Origin: Scytonema hofmannii PCC 7110
GTDB lineage: Bacteria > Cyanobacteriota > Cyanobacteriia > Cyanobacteriales > Nostocaceae
Assembly: GCF_000346485.2 (NCBI RefSeq)
Contig: NZ_KQ976354.1
Coordinates: 11,304,341 to 11,368,340 of the forward strand
Length of the DNA: 64,000 nt
Reading direction: 5' to 3'
Shown here piece by piece: positions 17,762 to 26,274 of this stretch; position 1 is the stretch's first letter, and every line of letters begins with the position of its first letter. A model generated the notes under the pieces. The model worked only from the letters and a program-made list of their open reading frames with translations, was not told where the DNA came from and did no database searches. The translations under genes were made by a program, and so were the position numbers.

Positions 17762-17959
17762 TTATCTGCGATCGCCTGCTCCTTTTGTATCTGTACCACC
17801 TGTACGAGGTGGTCTTGGTATCGACCGACTGCTCGTGGTGCTGGTCTCAAACCACTTAGCTGTCATTCTTTTAACTTTATCTATGAGAATTAACTGTTTT
17901 CGCTTCGGTTGTTGAGTTTTTTCGAGTTCTATGGTTGTTGCTAATCTTTGAGAAAACAT
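17762..17959 (-). CDS. 65-aa conserved peptide C
   Basis: Differs from peptide B at only a few positions (KRKQLILIDKVKRMT) and has the same tail PRPPRTGGTDTKGAGDRR and length. P-element 7 lies 82 bp upstream. Downstream is the YkuD-like gene fragment, so it may be a relic. However, its own frame is intact and the tail is conserved, which argues for selection or very recent duplication. Confidence 0.55.
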   Translation of the reverse strand: MFSQRLATTIELEKTQQPKRKQLILIDKVKRMTAKWFETSTTSSRSIPRPPRTGGTDTKGAGDRR

Positions 17960-18040
17960 GGCACCCTCTAAATAATTAGGTTAGAAAATTGATTTTGGTG
18001 TGAGAGTTGTAGATCCGCGTTTCTTCTTTGAGCCACGCAA

Positions 18041-18107
18041 CTGCAACTCTCTATATATTTCTGCTCGTGTCTTCACGGTTTTATTCAAATCCGGAAAATT
18101 TTTTTGA
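18041..18107 (-). promoter_or_regulatory. P-element copy 7
   Basis: Minus strand: TTTGAATAAAACC, 22 nt, ATAGAGAGTT-GCAG, 82 bp before peptide C. Confidence 0.65.
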
Positions 18108-18156
18108 TTTTTTTGAATGTAGCTCCGTCAGGCATTGACCTCTCATTTACACTACA

Positions 18157-18189
18157 AGATCCCCGACTTCTCTAAGAAGTCGGGGATCT
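18157..18189 (-). terminator. 15-bp stem hairpin after the DUF928 gene
   Basis: AGATCCCCGACTTCT, 3-base loop, exact complement. It lies about 35 bp past the DUF928 stop. No long T-run follows, so it may be a dispersed palindrome acting as a terminator. Confidence 0.55.
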
Positions 18190-18223
18190 CGATCCACTTC
18201 ACCTATCAAAATTAATAAGGGAC

Positions 18224-19045
18224 TTAGTTAGCTGCAGTTTGAGTATTTTGCAGTACAATTGGTTGGTCAGCAATTGTATTTAAACCAACGCTCCTCAATA
18301 ATTCCTGCCAAGTCTTCTGAACTTGAGTATCACCGGGATTAGCCTGACTCAATCCAGCTAAGTTTGTTACAGTGTCATACCAAAGACCTTCCTTGGCATA
18401 CAAAGCTGCTTTTTGTTTTGGTGTTGCACTTGTTAGTTGCTGTGTCAAAGTAGGACTGGAGTCAATTCGGGTAATGGTAGCACTAGCAAATTGATTTGCA
18501 GATGGTTTCTTTTTGTTACAAATTACAGCAAATTGCCAGTAGTAAACTTTATTTTTCTCTAGGGTTTTATTACCAGGGAGACGGACACCAACAACCCCTG
18601 TAGAAGTTCCAACAACTTTAGCAACAGTTGTTAATGAAGTATTACCGCTAGCATCTGTTTCTTCTAACCTTAGTTCTCCAGGACGTTCATTTGTTAAGGA
18701 ATATGGAACGTACATCCAGAAGGTTGGTTGAGCATCCACGGTTTGTCCCCAGAAAAAATCTTTCCCTTCAGGAGTTTTATAGTTTGGGGTGAGGATAGTG
18801 AGTGGTATGTTGACATTTGGACACAATTCATCGCCTCTGCGGTCTCCAGCGCCTCTTGTATCTGTACCTCCAGTAGGAGGTGGATTTGGTACCGAAAAGT
18901 TGACTTTTAAAGCTTCAGGATTACTAGCCGCCACATTGACTGGTTGTGCGAATGTTTGTGGGGAATGGGTAACAAAGCTTGCAAGTGCAAATGCAATGCT
19001 TAAACTAACTACTTTGGAATTAAAAAACACTTTTAGGTTCCTCAT
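18224..19045 (-). CDS. DUF928 domain-containing secreted protein
   Basis: The ATG at 19045 gives a proper signal peptide (MRNLKVFFNSKVVSLSIAFA ... TFAQ); a TTG 48 bases upstream is less likely. The linker NPPPTGGTDTRGAGDRRGD leads into DUF928 (about 75-270): TILTPNY, DAQPTFWMYVPY, a Cys pair split between linker and VICNKKK, and the helical end ALYAKEGLWYDTVTNLAGL. DUF928 proteins of cyanobacteria are commonly found with CHAT, CHASE2 and TPS genes, as here. Function unknown; the Cys arrangement and export suggest a periplasmic or surface partner. Its linker is almost the same as the tail of the three 65-aa peptides. A T-element lies about 100 bp upstream. Confidence 0.85.
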   Translation of the reverse strand: MRNLKVFFNSKVVSLSIAFALASFVTHSPQTFAQPVNVAASNPEALKVNFSVPNPPPTGGTDTRGAGDRRGDELCPNVNIPLTILTPNYKTPEGKDFFWGQTVDAQPTFWMYVPYSLTNERPGELRLEETDASGNTSLTTVAKVVGTSTGVVGVRLPGNKTLEKNKVYYWQFAVICNKKKPSANQFASATITRIDSSPTLTQQLTSATPKQKAALYAKEGLWYDTVTNLAGLSQANPGDTQVQKTWQELLRSVGLNTIADQPIVLQNTQTAAN

Positions 19046-19141
19046 TATAGTAGAAATACGTATTAAATCAGTATTTTTAACAAATGTCTTCAACTTCTTA
19101 ACTTTAAGATATCAGTACAAACTCTGTGTTTACATCTAAGA

Positions 19142-19171
19142 AATGTCACGATATGGGCATTACATTTGTCA
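19142..19171 (-). promoter_or_regulatory. T-element upstream of the DUF928 gene
   Basis: TGACAAATGTAATGCCCAT then TGACATTT, half-site starts 23 nt apart, GATATC about 35 nt on. No P-element is present here, so the T-element can act without it. Confidence 0.6.
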
Positions 19172-19249
19172 TGCTGGTATATCAAAGTTTGAATTTCTAT
19201 TACGTAGATACACGGTGAATCAGCAGTTTTCGTAATAGTCGTTGAATCT

Positions 19250-21601
19250 TTACATTCCCTTTACATAGTCGGTGAATTTAGCGATCTGCTGAAATTTCTG
19301 CTGTTGTTTTGCTCTGAATGCAGCATAGGCCATTAAACTTGTACTAGTAAGGACTAACGCTACAGATGAAGGAATGAAAGGAACCCAAACAGCTCCTATA
19401 AGTAGAAAGTTGAAGCACGCCCCACCCAATATGATGAGTGCGACACTGTCACCAATTAACAGGTGTAGTAGCAAGTTACAGCGCCAAGCTAACAAACCGC
19501 CCACCAACGCCCAACCTAAAATCCACAGTGTATCACCCCACAGCGACCAAACGGATAACAGGGGACGCCGATCTTCCACTGCGCTCAGAATTTGACTGAC
19601 CATCTGTGCGTGAATGAGTACTCCAGGTATATCCTTAGGAAATCCATTACTACCAGTAAAAGGAGTAAAATGACGGTCTCTACCCTCTGTATCTGCACCA
19701 ATTAAGACAACCCGATTCTTAATGACTTCAGGATTCACACGACCTTTTAAAATATCTGTAATGGTCATTGACTCAGCAAGTTCTATGGGGAGTCGATAAT
19801 TGAGTAATATCTGATATCCACCAGCATGAAACTGTTGGTAACCCCCACTATGAGGTAATAAACGCTTGAACACAACAGAGCCAATTTGCCATTCGTTTTG
19901 CTGGGTCAGTTTGATAGGATATTTTTTTTTCGCCTCTAAGTACTGAACTGCTAGTTGAAAAGACAAGCTATAAGGTGTTGGACAAGTATTTTGCGCTTTT
20001 AAGTCCATTGATAACAATTGACGCCGCAGGATTAATTCATTTGGTACGTCATTGAAGCCTAAGCGTTCTTTGGATAAGTTGGCGGGAGGTGGTCCAAACC
20101 CTCGATCGTTTTCATCTGGAAATTTACAGATAGCAGTTAGGCGATCGTTTTCTTTAAAAAGTTTAAGTAATTGTTCTTGTCCCTTACCCTGCGGTAAATC
20201 CCGATAAAGGTCTATCCCTATAGCAACTGGTTTATAAGCTTCCAGTTTTTTAATAATTTTTGCTAAAGTTTCGTCATGGAGTGGATCTTGATTGAGTTGC
20301 TGAAAATCGTCTTCGGTCGCTTTGACAATTAATAAACGTTTGTCTAACTCCTCCTGCGGTCGCCATTGCAACATTTGGTCAAAAGCTTTTAATTCTGTGG
20401 GTTGCAACATACCCAGCGATCGCACGCCAACAACACAAGCCGTCACTGCTAAACTTGTGAGAGCAACAGTATATAATTTCAGTCGGTGACGCCGCTCTGA
20501 AATCTTGTCTTTAGACTTTTCTAACCAATCTTTCCAAGTTGGTGGTGCTTCAGGAGAATTTTGATAAATCACTGGTAACCAAGTCGCACAAGGAAACTCA
20601 TCTTCCAAGCCTTCTAATTTTCCTCGTGCTTCCTTAACCGCATAATATAAAGACTCCCCACGATAAAAGGTTTCTAAAAAGTATTTTAAAAATGTCTGTG
20701 CCACTTTATCCGGTACAGGTTGACGCATCACAATAATTTGGGGAATACATAAATCCACCAAAGATCGTGCTAAACCCAAACCATCACAGGAATTAAAGAT
20801 TGCTAATTTTAACCCATTATCAACAGCTTTTTTTAAAGATTGTTTTAATTCAGCAATTGTTAAAGTATCTGTTTGATTAATATGAATCCAACCACTTTCA
20901 CCATCTATTTGACTGGAACTATGTCCGGCAAAAAAGAGAATATCCCACCCTTTCTCATCCCACAATTTTTCTGTTAACTCTTGACGCTGTGGCTCAGATA
21001 AAAATTTAATTTCTGCATCAGGAAGTTGCTGTTTCAGCAAAGCTGCATCTGCTTGAGTGTTAATACCAGTGCTGTTTCCTAAAATAGCTAAAATTCTTAC
21101 CCTAGACTTAGTAGGTCTTTTCCCAACAGACTCATAAAAGGGAGAAATGACAGCAACTTCAGCCTTAGGGTAAGATTCAAATAAATTCCACAAATGCCAA
21201 GGAAAACGCTGTAGTTGCACATCCATTGTTTGAACCAGCACCCGCATTTCATCTGAGGATGAAACTTTTTGGAAAAATTTCTCTCTGATTAATCGGAGTG
21301 CATCTGAGTTCAACCAAATGTTAAGACTCTCTCGCAAGATATTAGCTGCGTGGTTGCAATCTTTGAGAAAAGAACCACGAGTGGCTTTTCCCTTATTTTT
21401 AGATGACAACCGATATAACATTTCTAAATTGCAATAAGCTGAGTGCCAAAGCTCATAGTGTTTGATGATATCGGGGTTAGGCGGTAGCTTCCCCCGGATT
21501 TCCACTGAAGGGTGTTTTCCCTCCTCACCTATTTGCAACCTAATAGGAAACCCACTTTCAAAGTCTCCTTCTCCCAATTCAAAAACAACTAACTTTCTCA
21601 C
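19250..21601 (-). CDS. CHAT-CHASE2 membrane protein
   Basis: A 783-aa protein with an N-terminal CHAT caspase-like domain (about 60-350; His in LFFAGHSSS, Cys in IFNSCDGLGLA), a membrane segment at about 378-396 (TVALTSLAVTACVVGVRSL), and an extracytoplasmic CHASE2 sensor domain (about 400-690; AIGIDLYRDLPQG, NRVVLIGADTEGRD). Two or three C-terminal membrane segments follow (about 700-765), and a short cytoplasmic tail. CHASE2 senses external signals and CHAT is a putative protease, so ligand-gated proteolysis at the membrane is plausible. It lies 36 bp after the DUF1822 gene, in one unit with the sigma gene. Confidence 0.88.
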   Translation of the reverse strand: MRKLVVFELGEGDFESGFPIRLQIGEEGKHPSVEIRGKLPPNPDIIKHYELWHSAYCNLEMLYRLSSKNKGKATRGSFLKDCNHAANILRESLNIWLNSDALRLIREKFFQKVSSSDEMRVLVQTMDVQLQRFPWHLWNLFESYPKAEVAVISPFYESVGKRPTKSRVRILAILGNSTGINTQADAALLKQQLPDAEIKFLSEPQRQELTEKLWDEKGWDILFFAGHSSSQIDGESGWIHINQTDTLTIAELKQSLKKAVDNGLKLAIFNSCDGLGLARSLVDLCIPQIIVMRQPVPDKVAQTFLKYFLETFYRGESLYYAVKEARGKLEGLEDEFPCATWLPVIYQNSPEAPPTWKDWLEKSKDKISERRHRLKLYTVALTSLAVTACVVGVRSLGMLQPTELKAFDQMLQWRPQEELDKRLLIVKATEDDFQQLNQDPLHDETLAKIIKKLEAYKPVAIGIDLYRDLPQGKGQEQLLKLFKENDRLTAICKFPDENDRGFGPPPANLSKERLGFNDVPNELILRRQLLSMDLKAQNTCPTPYSLSFQLAVQYLEAKKKYPIKLTQQNEWQIGSVVFKRLLPHSGGYQQFHAGGYQILLNYRLPIELAESMTITDILKGRVNPEVIKNRVVLIGADTEGRDRHFTPFTGSNGFPKDIPGVLIHAQMVSQILSAVEDRRPLLSVWSLWGDTLWILGWALVGGLLAWRCNLLLHLLIGDSVALIILGGACFNFLLIGAVWVPFIPSSVALVLTSTSLMAYAAFRAKQQQKFQQIAKFTDYVKGM

Positions 21602-21637
21602 TGTCTTGGCGTGGCTCCTTACAGGTTTTCTTCTTAG

Positions 21638-22618
21638 TTAGATAACAAAGTCTTCTGTAGTACTGATATCACCAAGTGCGACTCGAATGCTAAATTTCTC
21701 ACCAGGATGACCGCTAATTTGCAACAGAAGAAAATCATCTTCAGATAAAGCTTGAGTTTCCTCAAAAATAGCTCCAGACTCATCAAGTATCATGAGTTGC
21801 AGACCGGGCGGAAGAGATGTTTGCGCCATAGCAGGAATGACTTGCACGTGGATATCAATTTCTGATTCTTCTGATACAGATGTAGATTCAGTACTTGATG
21901 CCAGCGAGACGGCAAGGATAATGGAATAATTTCCTTGTGGGGTCTGTAGATCGATCGTTTTGCCACCACGCGAACTGCCATCCTTTCGGAATTGTCGGAA
22001 GCCAAAAGCTAAATTGGTTTGCGGTGTACTCACCAAAGAATCAAGAGTTTGCCAACCAGTCTCAAAAGCGTTCCGCAACCATTGGCTGAGGTTTGTGAGT
22101 TGTGCAGTAGCACTGACAGATGGAGAGACTTTTTCACGCGGTTGATTTAAAGATCTCAGTAAATTTCTGAGTGGTTGAAATTGATGCAACGGGATCTCCT
22201 CTGCTTCCACCGTTGGGATAAAACCTAAAATTGCAGCCTCCTCCAGAGCTTCATCCATTTGCACTGCTGTATAACCAATGCGATCGCCCCAGACGTCTAC
22301 AGGAACATGACAGGTTTGCTCTTGCGCTGTCACGGGACGGCACTCCAAACGACCCAATCCTGTCACAACTAAATCGGAAACATCACTACACAGGCAAACA
22401 AACGCATTGCGGCTGTAACTTGCTGCAATATCTGTAGGAATGTCCATCATTTGTAAGTAGTTGTCAACGACTGACACAGCCAAAGTATTCAACAACACTT
22501 GTTCCGCTTTTTCCGAAGTTGGTTGACGTGCTGCTAATTGACGAGCCGTATTGCGTGCTTCTTCAGTGATGGGTAACACAACAGTGCGTTCGTATATTTC
22601 ATTTGTTATTCCAGCCAT
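21638..22618 (-). CDS. DUF1822 family protein
   Basis: A 326-aa cyanobacterial protein of unknown function with the family's features: the N-terminal helix EEARNTARQLAARQPTSEKA, LLNTLAVSVVDNYLQMMDIPT, a ...CRPVTAQEQTCHVP strand pair, GYTAVQMDEALEEAAILGF, and a C-terminal beta domain ending ...EKFSIRVALGD. DUF1822 genes usually sit between a small sigma factor and a CHASE2/CHAT gene, as here (22 bp after the sigma stop, 36 bp before CHASE2). No membrane segment is visible, so it may be a cytoplasmic partner such as an anti-sigma or adaptor; this role is inference from position only. Confidence 0.88.
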   Translation of the reverse strand: MAGITNEIYERTVVLPITEEARNTARQLAARQPTSEKAEQVLLNTLAVSVVDNYLQMMDIPTDIAASYSRNAFVCLCSDVSDLVVTGLGRLECRPVTAQEQTCHVPVDVWGDRIGYTAVQMDEALEEAAILGFIPTVEAEEIPLHQFQPLRNLLRSLNQPREKVSPSVSATAQLTNLSQWLRNAFETGWQTLDSLVSTPQTNLAFGFRQFRKDGSSRGGKTIDLQTPQGNYSIILAVSLASSTESTSVSEESEIDIHVQVIPAMAQTSLPPGLQLMILDESGAIFEETQALSEDDFLLLQISGHPGEKFSIRVALGDISTTEDFVI

Positions 22619-22640
22619 AGTTATTTACTTTCCTTTTACG

Positions 22641-23276
22641 TTACAAATATCCTTGTTCTTCCCCAAATTTAAGGAGGCGTGGGAGGCACTGCCTTTGATA
22701 AAAGGTACTTAAGGTGGCTAACGGAACCTTGAATTCTGCTGCTATCTCTTTCCAACTCGTCTCTGGAGGTAAACGCCGTAGAATAATAGCTTGACAAGTG
22801 ATTTCTGGGTGATTTTTGATATGAATACTGCCCAACTCACCTGTGAGGTCTGTTTCTGCCCACTCCCGTGTCACTTCCAACATGGAAGGAACATCAACTG
22901 GTGCAGCTACAGTGTCCAAAGGGTCAAATTCTTCACCCTTATCTGAAATTTGCACGGATACAAATCGCTGCGCTGTTTTCTGACCTTGGGTGTAAAACTT
23001 TCTCAGTTCTAACTTGAGGTAAGCATTCAACCAAGTCACGACCGTACTGCGTTCTGGATCGAATTTTTCTCCAGTTGTTGCTTCGCAGATATTGCGGCAG
23101 AAGTAAAGCCAAGTTCGTTGCAAAGCATCCTGATAGAACGGCGAGTTATCTTTCCACAGTTTTCTTTGCACAAGTTTCACAATTTCCGTCAAACCTTCTT
23201 GGCGCTCAAGGCTACCCTGAGGATGCTGACAGGTTTGTTGAACTAGCCGAACAATTTTTTGATTACCGTTATCCAT
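22641..23276 (-). CDS. sigma-70 family (ECF-like) RNA polymerase sigma factor
   Basis: A 211-aa two-domain sigma factor of the cyanobacterial type found with DUF1822/CHASE2 genes. A region-2-like helix set covers about 45-110 (ALQRTWLYFCRNICEATTG, VVTWLNAYLKLELRKFY). An acidic linker follows, then a region-4 helix-turn-helix at about 160-205 (SWKEIAAEFKVPLATLSTFY). It heads the operon sigma-DUF1822-CHASE2. A copy of the P-element lies 181 bp upstream of its own start, which would fit autoregulation if this factor reads the P-element. Confidence 0.85.
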   Translation of the reverse strand: MDNGNQKIVRLVQQTCQHPQGSLERQEGLTEIVKLVQRKLWKDNSPFYQDALQRTWLYFCRNICEATTGEKFDPERSTVVTWLNAYLKLELRKFYTQGQKTAQRFVSVQISDKGEEFDPLDTVAAPVDVPSMLEVTREWAETDLTGELGSIHIKNHPEITCQAIILRRLPPETSWKEIAAEFKVPLATLSTFYQRQCLPRLLKFGEEQGYL

Positions 23277-23818
23277 AACACCCTGGCTGGCTTAACAAGA
23301 TTGGCTTTAAATTAGCACAACTACAATACCAACTCTATACCCCTCTATCCCCATCCTCTAAGACTCTTCTAACTTTTCCTCTCGCGGCAAAGATAGTTAT
23401 TGTAATCACTTTCAATTTGATGCATACTCATACCTCATTCTAGTTGTGTTGATGGACTAACTGCTCTATTTACTCATGGAGCGAGTTTTGAGGTTTTATT
23501 CAAATTTCCCAAATTTTTTTTACTTCCGTGTTGAATGTTATAACCGCGCTCAAGTTAGTCTTTCGCTTGACAAAAAACAAATTATTTAGTATAATCTACA
23601 TAGATTATCAAATTTTCATCAGCAATCGCTACCCATTTGAAGCAAGCCACCTTGACAAGGTTAGGGATTTCTAAGAAATAAATTACCCAATCTTGTGGGA
23701 CGGGCGTCCCCGCCCGTTTTATACTAGTGACGGGCGAGACTTTAGTACCACAACAGATATTTGAAGACTTTTTTATTTGGAAGTCCCTTAATGTTTACGA
23801 CTTAAATAATTTAAAAAC
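23277..23818. other. upstream region of the sigma operon
   Basis: Holds P-element 8, an AT-rich stretch (about 23580-23630), and a short GC-rich hairpin ACGGGCG-TCCC-CGCCCGT followed by TTTT near 23700-23720 that would stop minus-to-plus read-through. No further gene is seen. Confidence 0.5.
23457..23521 (-). promoter_or_regulatory. P-element copy 8, upstream of the sigma gene
   Basis: Minus strand: TTTGAATAAAACC, 22 nt of otherwise unrelated sequence, ATAGAGCAGTT. This copy shares only the two end blocks and the 22-nt spacing with the others. It therefore identifies which bases matter. Confidence 0.6.
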
Positions 23819-23986
23819 TCAATGCAGCAAGATGGGATCTTTCCTCACTGTGTAGTCTTTTTCCACGCGTAGCGCTACTATTTCACTATTGCACTTAATA
23901 TCTGCTTTAATTGATGCTGCCAAGCGTTGGATAAGTTGATCCATTCCACCTTTAAGTTGCAACAAGTCGTGACTGGTTTCGGTCAT
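23819..23986 (-). CDS. possible small protein, 55 aa
   Basis: ATG at 23986 with CGGAG six bases upstream; the frame reads MTETSHDLLQLKGGMDQLIQ, then RLAASIKADIKCNSEIVALR, and ends VRKDPILLH. Amphipathic helix in the first half. I know no family for it, and it could be chance, but the ribosome binding site and composition are reasonable. Confidence 0.4.
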   Translation of the reverse strand: MTETSHDLLQLKGGMDQLIQRLAASIKADIKCNSEIVALRVEKDYTVRKDPILLH

Positions 23987-24355
23987 AATATCTCCGAGGA
24001 AAATATCTAACCGCTTCTAAAAGTTTGGACAAAGCTACCCACAAGTAGATAAATCTTTACAAACCCAACTCTACGGTATAAGTTCGCTCAACTAGAAGTG
24101 CCATTTGGCTTGGTTCCCTTGCCCCATGGCTTAGGTTCCTTGACCACTAATCCCCAGTTAGAGATACTGAAATTAATTCAGTACGAGACTTAAAAATGTA
24201 TTCAGTTTTTAACAATTAGTTTGTGCTAAGTGTTTCAAGGTTCTCACGCCAAGTAAGCTTTTGCATCCCGCACTAATCAAGCGTCTGAAGATAGTACCTC
24301 AATATCCCTAAAAAGTCAAGCTTTGGGTAAAGGTGTATCGGTTTCAATTTACAGT

Positions 24356-24652
24356 TTATAACCCTTGGGAACACTTGGCACGGAAACTGGGGTTTTGAGT
24401 CAGGAAGGAGTGCAGATCGATGGTTTCGCCGTCTTCGCTAAAGTAGGGATCTAAATCCAAGCGCTCCAACTCATCCATTAAGTGAGATTGCAAGTCGCGT
24501 TCAAAATCAGCACGAAGATTACCTGGTGCGATGGTATTAATGATGGTTTTGAGCCAAGCGACAAAATTGCGAGTTTGTTCGCTGTAACGAGGGTCAGTCA
24601 GGGGCGCAATGCCTTGCGCCCTTACAGAGATAAAATTTTTCTCGAAAAGCGC
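24356..24652 (-). pseudogene. C-terminal gene remnant with palindromic repeat
   Basis: A 98-codon open frame without a start codon reads like real coding sequence (PRYSEQTRNFVAWLKTIIN, LRADFERDLQSHLMDELERL, DPYFSEDGETIDLHSFL) and ends at a stop. A GGGCGCAA-TGCC-TTGCGCCC palindrome (24602-24621) interrupts its upstream end. It is the 3' end of a lost gene of unknown family. Confidence 0.5.
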
Positions 24653-24675
24653 TTAACTGTTGATGCAAGAGAATA

Positions 24676-25359
24676 TCATAGGGTGTTTGGATCGATTCCT
24701 TGTTGCTGCAATTTAGTTAAAAGCTCTTGAAGTTTTTGTTGTTGAGCGATCGCAACTTCTTCTGGTGTAAGGTATCGATTACCTTTTTGGTCATACCAGT
24801 ATAACCATTCTCGCGTGAATCCCTGATAGGTTCCTCGTTCGCGTCCAAGACCTAATCCTACTTCAGGCATCCAGACTATATCCTCCGGTTGCAAAACATA
24901 TTTCCCCTCAACTAAGCGATACACTTCTAAACGTTTTTGCTTGCGGCGTAAGCGTGTTGGAGCATAAATTGCATAGTATAAAATTCCCAATTGGGCATAA
25001 TCTATTTTTTTCTGTTCGTATTCTCCGTTGTATGTTTTAGAAACCACTTCTAAAGCAAAAATGGGAACAATTCCATCTTCCTCCCAAAGCACGTAGCTTA
25101 GTCTGCCATTTTCGCCAACAAAACGTTCTACCCCTAAGCTAAGAAAGCCGTCGGGAACAATTGCAGAATAACTGGAATCGTAGTATATCCCCATATTTAT
25201 ACCAAAATACCAGTCATCGCGCTCCTGCCAACAGAGAGACAAAATAGCTAGTAACAAATTAGGAATTAAAATTTGGAGTTCGTTATCCACAGGAGTGTCA
25301 TCAGAATCTGGTAATTCTGCAGATGTTGGTAGACAGTCTAACGGGTTGTATTTGAACAT
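24676..25359 (-). CDS. Uma2 family protein (PD-(D/E)xK nuclease-like)
   Basis: A 227-aa member of the Uma2/DUF820 family, a large cyanobacterial family with a restriction-endonuclease-like fold. Key positions: PDGFLSLGVE (Asp), PIFALEVVSKTYNGEYEQKK (Glu-x-x-x-K), and DYAQLGILYYAIYAP. A C-terminal coiled tail (IAQQQKLQELLTKLQQQ) is usual. Some members are predicted nucleases, but cellular roles are not established. It is a single gene bordering the broken defence remnants. Confidence 0.85.
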   Translation of the reverse strand: MFKYNPLDCLPTSAELPDSDDTPVDNELQILIPNLLLAILSLCWQERDDWYFGINMGIYYDSSYSAIVPDGFLSLGVERFVGENGRLSYVLWEEDGIVPIFALEVVSKTYNGEYEQKKIDYAQLGILYYAIYAPTRLRRKQKRLEVYRLVEGKYVLQPEDIVWMPEVGLGLGRERGTYQGFTREWLYWYDQKGNRYLTPEEVAIAQQQKLQELLTKLQQQGIDPNTL

Positions 25360-25373
25360 AATCGAGCTTGGTA

Positions 25374-25461
25374 CGTCAACTGTGAACCGTCAGCAAATAA
25401 ATCTAGACTCATTTGCCCATAACTTCACGGTAACTCAAATTGTAGGTCAGAGACTTTGGCT
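25374..25461 (-). pseudogene. remnant of a DUF1156 methylase C-terminus
   Basis: Translates as AKVSDLQFELP, a stop, then SYGQMSLDLFADGSQ. The intact methylase at 33973 ends AKVSYVQSELPLSYGQMSLD..., so this is its 3' end with a nonsense change (TTA to TGA). Confidence 0.85.
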
Positions 25462-25585
25462 GTCACAATCGTTTCTCGAACACTTCTTTTAATCGCTAGT
25501 GGATTAAGATTAAACACCTTACCACTTGTAAACAATTGATATCCAACCGAAAAGGAACCCGTAGCCAACAAGAAGGAAAATTTAC

Positions 25586-25999
25586 TTATCTTAAGTATTG
25601 TTCATTAGCACTGCGGGCACGACGCACCCGTAAGCTTAAGGCGATCGCATGATTCATACTTTGATTCAGCAACGCCAATATTTTACCTATTTCATTAGCT
25701 TCTTGAAGTAAAGAATCAAATTTGTGTTTTTCAACTAGTTCAGATTCAATCAATATTTCTAGCCAGTACTGAGTTTCTCTCACTTCTTTCAGAGCGATTT
25801 CTAACTTACTGAGAAAGTCTTTGTTAGATTGAGCAGACTGTCCCTCTCTCACATTTGCTCCAATCGCTGTTCCGGAACGGAGTAATTGCTTTGAAAGTGT
25901 TCGACAAACTCCAGACTGTTCCTCTAAAAAGGAACAAGCCTTAATAATTCTGACAGCAAAATTCTTTGTTCGTTCGGAAATACTAATATGAACTATCAT
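25586..25999 (-). CDS. four-helix-bundle protein (23S rRNA intervening-sequence family)
   Basis: A 137-aa, all-helical protein matching the TIGR02436 family, first described from spirochaete 23S rRNA intervening sequences: SKQLLRSGTAIGANVREGQSAQS, FLSKLEIALKEVRETQYWLEI, and the last helix IGKILALLNQSM. Members are widespread in cyanobacteria as free-standing genes of unknown role, possibly nucleic-acid binding. It lies among the broken copies of defence genes. Confidence 0.85.
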   Translation of the reverse strand: MIVHISISERTKNFAVRIIKACSFLEEQSGVCRTLSKQLLRSGTAIGANVREGQSAQSNKDFLSKLEIALKEVRETQYWLEILIESELVEKHKFDSLLQEANEIGKILALLNQSMNHAIALSLRVRRARSANEQYLR

Positions 26000-26274
26000 A
26001 AATATCAGCGAAGCAAAGTAGGGCGGGAGAGGACACCCACACCACTAGAATTAGGTTTACTGAGACTGTGTAATTTATATAATTATTAGCTTACCATTTC
26101 AATTATACCAGTATAATCACTCTCGTGTCAAGCCTGGATAAGTAGCGGTTTTTTTGGATTTTTACTAACGATAAAAGCTGTTTTTATACAAAAATGGGTA
26201 AATGATCGATGGCGATACCTTCTTGTTGCCAGAAATGCCACTTGTGAACAATTGATAAATCTGTCGCCTGATAG

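Noticed and set aside
3839-18107. Regularly recurring P-element considered as a CRISPR or insertion-sequence end
   Set aside because: Copies are kilobases apart, always in the same orientation before gene starts, without spacers, terminal inverted repeats or a transposase.
24088-24177. Short frame ending NWGLVVKEPKPWGKGTKPNG-TSS, precursor-peptide-like
   Set aside because: It has no start codon other than ATT and no ribosome binding site; no modifying enzyme lies near.
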